Made by a program: the position numbers and the translations under genes. A stretch of 64,000 nucleotides of DNA, taken from contig NC_051063.1 in assembly GCF_004664715.2 (NCBI RefSeq), forward strand, positions 143,185,319-143,249,318. The letters are read 5' to 3'. Positions within the stretch are counted from its first letter, which is position 1, and every line of letters begins with the position of its first letter. The notes beneath the pieces are model-generated. The model searched no databases, was not told the DNA's origin, and saw only the letters and a program-made list of their open reading frames with translations. Shown piece by piece: positions 57,926 through 64,000 of this stretch. The stretch comes from Peromyscus leucopus. Its lineage: Eukaryota > Chordata > Mammalia > Rodentia > Cricetidae.

Positions 57926-60014
57926 AATTTCAAAATGAAATATACAATTATTTTGATATATAAATATAAAATTTATTTTGAAAAAATAGGAACAATAAAA
58001 GAACCAGAATGATATCTTTCACTGTTCCAAGGAAACAGATAGGGGAAGGGTAGATGGCCAGACAGGCATGGTCTTATCCAGATGAATAGCTAAGCATCAA
58101 GTTTGCCAGTTAGGTCATAAATGTGGGGATTCAGCACATGCAAGAGTAACTCTGAGGGCACTCCAGGAATTTCAGATTTCAGGGACTCCTTCAGACTTCA
58201 AAACAACCGAGTGGGTCTTATTTACTAGCTCTTGCAGAGAGCTGGTCTAAATAGTTGTATAGATATGGTACACACTTAATTGTGCTGGCACTTTCATAGG
58301 AGACCTCCAATAGAGCCTGTCCTATGGCAGTCATAAATGGTTTCCAAGACTGTAGATCCTAGACTTTCCACATGGTGGCCTCAGGGCTTTCGCCACTCTC
58401 ATTCAATCTAGTGTAAAAAACCTCTTGCTTGTGATTGCCTTACCTGGGGCCAGATCAGTGACTTGAAGATGCCCTGCTGGGAAAGAAGGCTGAGTGTGTG
58501 CAGTCTTACTCCAGCTGCATAACTGAGAAGGCTGTTCATAGAGAAGCATCAGGCCTAGTCTCAACCACTTCTGAGTTTAATTGATCCAGAGGATTGCTAC
58601 ATTTCCAAGGGTGGCATCTCTAGGAGTTGTTTGTCAACTCCTATCATTGACTATTGTTAAGCAGTATTGCTAGTCAGCACTGGCTTTTAGGCACACAGTA
58701 GGTGTTTCCTTAGAAAGAGGAGCTCTCATAATCAGCAGAAGCAATTCCTTATTACCCAATGGCTCCAAAATATGCTTTTCCCGTATATGAAGCAAGTGTG
58801 CAGATTGTGCCTGCTTTTGATGTTGGACAAAGATTAACTAGTGAATGAAGTCTATTTACAGGAAGTCTTCATGTCAGGATACTTACTCCTGAATAAGAGT
58901 TATTCTTCCTTGGGTATATCTGCATGGGCAAGGAGACAATAGGAACACTAGGTTGGTTTTCAAGCACTAGTGTTCTAGACAGGGCTTGGCATTGCAGAAT
59001 CTCACCGGAGTAATGGGCGTCCAGAGCGATGCCTCTAGATATTATGGTAACGATGGCAAGCTATGTTGTTATAAGCATTCATGCCGGTTAAAGTGGTATA
59101 AACACTAACTTTCAGATCAATAAAGACGACGGAGTCCAATATTGATTCCTTCCCAAGTTTGAGAGAGTGACTTCACAGTTTGATAAAGCTAGCCGATATC
59201 CTGGTTAGCTGGTTAAAAGGCAAGTGCCTACTAAAAATGTATTCAGTTTCTTCAAACGGATGAACATGGGAGTCAGCAATCAAAGATTTCCCAGTCCTCC
59301 TCATCCTATTTCCATGTACAATTATATCTTTTTTCCAAAGCATGTATCTGGACTAATTTCTAGTTGTGCTTTCAAATGCTACAATGTTAAAGCTCTAGAT
59401 AGTCTTGAAAAGTGATGATAATCAAGTCACATTTTAAAAAAGTGAATCTGACTTTTTTCTAAAAAACTTTTCTTCCTCTAGAATCTCTCCCTTATTGCAT
59501 AAAGCATATATAAGCGAAGCGCTCCAAGAATAAAATGGGAGCGAATTATTTTCTGCAGTGGAGTTCTTCATGTATACTTGCATGCTGGCTTGCATGGTCA
59601 CACATATAGGGATTGAGCTGTGTATGCCCATGTGTTGGATCCAATGTTCTACTCAACCAGTGCCTCCGTGCTCAGGTACCTATCGTCCACTACAGGAGGC
59701 ATTGCTCAGGAGTTCTTTGAATTGTGAGTGGCTAAGTACACTATAATGTCGGTATAGATGCTGATACCATCTATAAGCAGAGAGGACAAGTGTAATGCCC
59801 ATGGCCAAAAGGTGGCTGATGTGGAGAGTCACTCCAGCCCTTTGGGGCCAGCCAGCAACTGCACTGTGGGATCTTCTCCACTCCTCAAAGGCACTGTCAC
59901 TCCCCACACTCCTCCCAGACTGGTCTTTCTAGATCTTGCACAAGATTTAGTTACAAGCTGAGAGTCTCTTGAGACTCTTAGAAGCTATGGACCACTGATG
60001 TTCCCTTGAGCCCG
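57926..60014. other. Unique sequence
   Basis: AT-rich at 57926-58000, then ordinary unique DNA. No recognisable repeats or exons. Frames of 62-75 codons at 59224-59961 overlap on both strands. Confidence 0.4.
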
Positions 60015-60160
60015 TTTAACCTCTGTGCTTCTCCATCAAACTGCAGAGCTCCAGCCCCGCCATACTACTTAGCATTCCCAAAGTCTTTCGCATGCACTTT
60101 CTCCTCCCTCCATTGGACTTCTAACCATCCTGCATGATCTAGCTCAAGTACGGTTAGCTC
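60015..60160 (+). repeat. Possible L2 relic
   Basis: CTCTGTGCTTCTCCATC, AAAGTCTTTCGCATGCACTT then TCTCCTCCCTCC, and CCTGCATGATCTAGCTCAAG resemble the L2 stretch CTCTGTGCTCCAGCCA ... GGGCCTTTGCACATGCTGTTCC ... TCAGCTCAAATG. Confidence 0.4.
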
Positions 60161-61146
60161 ACCATGTTAACTTGGCGATGCTATAGTGCCCAGTTATTTA
60201 ACATGAAACTAAGTGTTGCTATGGTGCTGTTTTGCCAGAGGTTTCATATCCGTGAGTTGAATGAGTAAGGGATTAAGCTCGCCAATACCTCATACCAATT
60301 ATAGGCTTAAACAGAAAAATAAAAAATTTCTGTGAGAATAATTTTGGCTTCAAGTCTGTGGTATCAGCTCTGGCCTAAGTCCTATAACATGACCCCTATG
60401 TGAACTTAGAATTTACCTAACTGATTTACAACTATATTAGCCAATTTTTGAATTGGCTTCCCTCCTTCCTTCTTTCCTTCCTTCCCTTTCTTCTTCTTCT
60501 TTCTCTCTCTAGAGAACTTTTAAATTACTCTGTCATTTGCAAACGGCCGAGCACTTTCACCTCATTTGTCTTAAGACCCCTCCAGTTGGTCAGAGGTCAG
60601 TTTGTGTGCTGTAACTTTAGCAGCAATGCAAAGGCAAGCATGAGGTCTGGGTTCTAAGTCCACGAGGGCAGGGGTTTCTTTTAGTCTGTGCTCAACACTG
60701 CGATGAGTGTTGACTAGATCTCTGCTCTTCTTGAAACTTCCCCACACGACACAGAGACTCAAGTCTCAGAAAGATCCCTCAGCCTGTTTCAGGAGACTGA
60801 AGTCTCTGTAGTGCCCATGTCCCAGTGCACACAACCCCTGACACCTGGGATGCAGAAATAATTTTTGTGCTGGGTTTGGGACCACTCCTGTGCCTGTAGC
60901 CCAGCCAGCCTGTGAAGAAGTAGTTTCCCTCCTCTCTGAGGGCCCTGCATTGCTACCCCCCACAGGGGGCTAATCCATCCTGCATAAAGGATTCACTCTT
61001 ATTAGTGGAGGTGGGACTACATTTTCCTTTTGGTTGTCCCAGCTAATGGCTCCCCCCGCCCCATCCCATTGCTGCTTTGGGACAAGAAGAAGCATCTTCT
61101 GTATGAATTTAGGCTTCAATGAAAGTCAGAAGGGTCGTGAATTTTT
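60161..61146. other. Unique sequence with a CTTC-rich tract
   Basis: No transposon body recognised before the B1 at 61147. Frames here are under 75 codons. Confidence 0.4.
60457..60511. repeat. Polypyrimidine (CTTC/TTCTTC)n tract
   Basis: About 55 bases of almost pure C/T built from CTTC, TTC and TCTC units. Confidence 0.92.
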
Positions 61147-61345
61147 TTCTTCTTCCCTTTTGCTTTTTTCTTTTCCTTTTTTTGTTATTGTTTTGTTTTT
61201 TGAGACAGGGTTTCACTGTGTAACAGCCCTAGCTATCCAGGAAGAGCTCACTCTGTAGACAAGGCTGGCCTTGAACTCACAGAGATCTGCCTGTCTCTGC
61301 CTTCCAAGTGCTGGGATTAAAGACATGCCCCACCACCGTCTGGCT
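61147..61345 (-). repeat. B1 SINE, minus strand, with T-rich tail and TSD
   Basis: Reversed B1: TTTTGAGACAGGGTTTCACT, then GTAGACAAGGCTGGCCTTGA, ACTCACAGAGATCTGCCTGT, then AAGTGCTGGGATTAAAGACA. The tail is the T/C-rich stretch at 61147-61199. It is flanked by GTGAATTTTT at 61137-61146 and 61346-61355, a perfect 10-bp target duplication. Confidence 0.93.
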
Positions 61346-61355
61346 GTGAATTTTT

Positions 61356-61624
61356 AAGTTACAAAAATCCTTCCCAATATCTCTTTAGGAAGTAAGCCAA
61401 AGTAGGCTGTGAGATCGAGCACAAATTGCTTAATAAATGATACTAATAGAGATGATTACCTACCATATGTTCAGAGCAAAGAACCAGAACTTCTGAGAGT
61501 GGCATTTACTAAAACATGGAAAGACCAAGTGAAATTTTCCTCAATGACCTGCCCTTACTTTATGTTTCACAGTACATGCAAATTGCAACGAGACAGTGAA
61601 ACACGATGTCCAGAGGGAAGAGGC
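61356..61624. other. Unique spacer
   Basis: No element recognised. An 82-codon frame (61409-61657) is not protein-like. Confidence 0.35.
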
Positions 61625-61795
61625 TCAAGATGGATTTCCAGCTTTGCTACAAACTAGCTCCATGGCCTCAAAATGTGTTTGCTCATCTATGACAGTGGGA
61701 TGGGACAAAGCATTTCTGTTCTGAGCCAAGTGAGGCATTGCTTATTAACATTCCTGGTATATCCTAGCATGAAGTATGTGTTCAGTACATAGTCA
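61625..61795 (+). repeat. MIR SINE, + strand
   Basis: GATTTCCAGCTTTGCTACAA then ACTAGCTCCATGGCCTC, GTTTGCTCATCTATGACAGT then GGGATGGG, and a 3' end CTGGTATATCCTAGCATGAA, GTATGTGTTCAGTAC. This is the MIR order through to the CAGTGCCTGGCACATAGTAAG...CTCAATAAA end. Confidence 0.7.
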
Positions 61796-61956
61796 AGACT
61801 TGTCCCCCAAGCATGGGCATTTGAAGTCAGGGTGGGCTCTCTCCCTTCATTTCACCCCAGTACCTATGAAGAGCCTGCTGATGGAAGAAGGTGGAGTTCC
61901 CTGTTCAATTGACCCAAATGCATTTTGCTTGGGCTTTAGTCCCTTGGTCTGTTGTT

Positions 61957-61994
61957 AAAAAAAAAAAAAAAAGAAAGGAAAAGAAAAGAAAAAG
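61957..61994. repeat. A17 and (GAAAA)n tract
   Basis: Pure A run followed by GAAAGG/GAAAA units. It looks like a SINE tail without a body. Confidence 0.9.
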
Positions 61995-62255
61995 TATGTC
62001 TTTGTTTTTGAAAGTATCCATCTGATGCCTTTTGGGCAGTGTTTGGGCATCATTTTGAAAAAGACTGCTTTTTCTCTGTGTGTTAGCATACACCCAGATT
62101 CCTCAGAGCCCCAGGTGAATTATTTCATGGCTTCTGTCATACTCAAATCATATACACAATCTGCCCATATATATATATCTGCTTATGGGAGGTTCTAATT
62201 ATCTCTGTACATATCATTTCTCCATAACTATAATTCCATGGCAGGGTTGCCTGCA

Positions 62256-62272
62256 TTTTTTTTTTTTTTTTT
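62256..62272. repeat. Poly-T tract (T17)
   Basis: Uninterrupted T run. Confidence 0.92.
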
Positions 62273-62884
62273 GATACTGGTTCCTATGAATTGGTGAAGA
62301 ACCACAAGTAAAAGCTAGAGAGATGACCAAATCTAAAATGCAACACTGCCCCATATTCTCTATCCTCAGGGGAGTACGTAGCCTGGCTTTTTTCAAGCAG
62401 GAGCTCAGTGGCTTAAGAAACAGCACAACTGAGATCCCAATTCCTGTGAGGGAGGAATCTGAGCCTGGCCCTTTGGATTGGGATCTATATCATAAGTCAG
62501 TGATGGTGTTGGGCCAGAGCCTGGGCACCAGTGAAGTGATACCCTTTTAAGGTCATATGGCTCAGGTGGCCCTTTCAGAGAGCTTGTTGGTAACCTTCAG
62601 TTCCTCATCCTGGGCCTTTCCCTAAGGAGCCACTGAGTGTACCTACAAGACAATTGTAAGCATCCCATCACCACTGACATATTCTGTTGGTTACACAAGT
62701 GACAGGTCTTATTACATACTCAGGAAAGATGATTATACAAGGACATGAAGGTTGGGAGTTTTAGGGGTCAGGGGCTGAGAATGGGGATTCTTAAAGGATT
62801 CATTTGAAGGCTTAAAAACTAGTTTTCAAAAGAATTGATTTTAAATCCCTGTGCAGTCAAAACATCATAGTTTGTGCTCTATTT

Positions 62885-63195
62885 TAAAATATAATCACAC
62901 TGGTTTTCCCATTCCCCTTACTTCTTCAAACCCTTCTTGTTCTTTCCTAAAATTGTGCTCTCTGTTTCTTTAAGTTGGGGCTGATTGGTGTGCTCTTCCC
63001 TGGGAGGGAAAGACTATTTCTCCCACTCTTAGCATTTCTTGGCTGCCTGTAGTTCTTTGTCTAGGTTTGAGGCCCCATCAGATTCCCTTATTAGACATTA
63101 GCATGTCTATTGATGTTGTTTGCTTGGGTCTTGTCTAGGCAACCACGTGGATGAGGCTTCATGGATGTAGTTTCTCTGACACTTCTAGAAGATAC
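62885..63195. repeat. L1 fragment, Lx-type non-coding region
   Basis: A familiar rodent L1/Lx phrase order: GGCTGATTGGTGTGCTCTTC, then AGACTATTTCTCCCACTCTT, TTGGCTGCCTGTAGTTCTTT, ATTAGCATGTCTATTGATGT, GATGAGGCTTCATGGATGTA, CTAGAAGATAC. Family and orientation are from memory of the repeat. No coding sequence. Confidence 0.6.
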
Positions 63196-63202
63196 AGATA
63201 CA

Positions 63203-63297
63203 GGTAGAGAGCAGAGCATCACTACAAGTTTGAGAGAGGTGCAGGCCGGCCAGAGCTACATATCAAGACTTTGTTTCAAACAAACCAAGACAAAACC
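63203..63297 (+). repeat. B1 3'-half fragment, + strand
   Basis: CAAGTTTGAGAGAGGTGCAG, then GCCGGCCAGAGCTACATATC, AAGACTTTGTTTCAAACAAA: the right part of B1 (GAGTTCGAGGCCAGCC ... GGCTACATAGCAAGACCCTGTCTCAAA). Confidence 0.65.
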
Positions 63298-63360
63298 ATC
63301 AAAGTAACTTCCTTTTCAACTGATGTCTTTGGTGTATTTGAAATTGGGTTTTTAAGAATA

Positions 63361-63713
63361 CAGTGATTTGTGTAGGTGTCCCCCAGAGGCTCATGTGTTA
63401 AAGGCTTTGTCCACAGGGTGGTAATATTGGCGGGTCACAGAGCCATTCAGAGGTGTGATCTGATTGGGACATGACATCAAAGGGGAGTGTGGGAAGCCAG
63501 CCTATTCCTCTTCCTTTTTGTTTCCTGGCTTCAGTGTAAGCCCCTGCTCTAATCCTTGCTTTGGCCGCGTGGATATGCTATAGTCACTTGGGGACCATAG
63601 TCTCTCAAGCCTAGAGTAGAACCCCCGAGAACCATGAATCTAAATGCATCCTCCTTCTTAAGCCTCCAAACCCTCTGTATTTTGTTGTAGTGCTAGAAAG
63701 CTGAATAACACTG
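63361..63713. mobile_element. hAT-Charlie-like non-autonomous DNA transposon, both ends present
   Basis: Starts CAGTGATTTGTGTAGGTGTC and ends GCTGAATAACACTG, so the termini are CAGTG/CACTG inverted repeats as in Charlie-type hAT elements. The interior (CCCCCAGAGGCTCATGTGTT, CCTGGCTTCAGTG, CATCCTCCTTCTTAAGCC) has no coding capacity at 353 bp. Expected 8-bp target duplications are not exact (TAAGAATA left, AGAATTGG right), consistent with age. The family name needs a repeat search. Confidence 0.55.
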
Positions 63714-64000
63714 AGAATTGGCAATAACCAGGGTCTTTATTTGAACTTTCAAGGCAGTTGTCATAAATTTAATGGCCTTTTATTTAAAAAGGCAATTAAT
63801 TGAGGGGTAGATAGCAAGTGATATAAAGATTAAATAATATACCATCCATTAGGACTTTTGGAAAAGTTTGCACTGGTTGACAATAGTCCTTAACACTGGG
63901 AATTCGGTGCCAGGGAGTTGATTATGGCTAAGTCATGGTTTCACAGTGTACAAGAGCAGTATAGCTCTTCAATAGAACAGAAGTCTCAGAGACTCAAGTG
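63714..64000. other. Unique sequence to window end
   Basis: Nothing recognised. Confidence 0.4.

Larger units (their letters stand above)
61796..62884. other. Unique sequence with simple tracts
   Basis: Contains A17 plus GAAA units at 61957-61994, a TA run at 62168-62178 and T17 at 62256-62272. No gene or large element recognised. Confidence 0.4.

Noticed and set aside
1..64000. A bacterial, phage or novel defence-type system
   Set aside because: The SINE/LINE content, lack of long open frames and low CpG identify rodent nuclear non-coding DNA; no operon-like layout or ribosome binding sites are present.

Overview
This window looks like ordinary nuclear, non-coding DNA from a rodent, most likely a cricetid (deer-mouse, vole or hamster group). 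The evidence is the repeat content: B1, B4, ID and B2/B3-type SINEs; an L1 3' end of the type I know from cricetids; an ERVK-like solo LTR with B1-like modules inside it; and older mammalian L2, MIR, L1M and hAT relics. CpG is scarce, with no CpG island. No reading frame exceeds 189 codons, and none of the translations reads as a protein I recognise. I found no convincing exon, tRNA, rRNA, snRNA, CRISPR array, bacterial-type operon or intact viral gene. The sequence is therefore intronic or intergenic, and I cannot name the host locus. Repeat family names come from memory of the consensus sequences, not from a search.

Layout. 1-5 kb: mostly unique AT-rich DNA. 5.0-6.1 kb: a long L2 relic split by a SINE. 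6.3-9.9 kb: two MIRs, a SINE interrupted by a hAT-like element, and a complete solo LTR with a 6-bp target duplication. 9.9-13.4 kb: a repeat-poor block with homeodomain-type motifs, a candidate regulatory region. 13.4-20 kb: old B1/ID copies, a possible MER-like relic, and a small membrane-protein-like open frame. 22-27 kb: an A-rich complex of ancient L1 pieces with younger insertions inside it. 28-34 kb: the SINE-rich part, with B4, B1 and a young L1 whose 5' part is inverted (twin priming). 36-38 kb: an ID element and a second copy of the LTR family. 42-43.6 kb: a direct pair of about 230-bp related segments of unknown family. About 43.6-61.1 kb: roughly 17 kb with no SINE that I can see, pyrimidine-rich on the + strand, with only faint L2 traces. 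61-64 kb: B1, MIR, an Lx-type L1 piece and a hAT-like element with CAGTG ends.

No genes here can be said to work together. The biology on show is insertion history: nested elements, target-site duplications, twin priming and small tandem duplications. The sequences most likely to have a function are the repeat-poor blocks (9.9-13.4, about 20.4-21.0 and 27.5-28.0 kb), and this is inferred only from repeat depletion and motif content.
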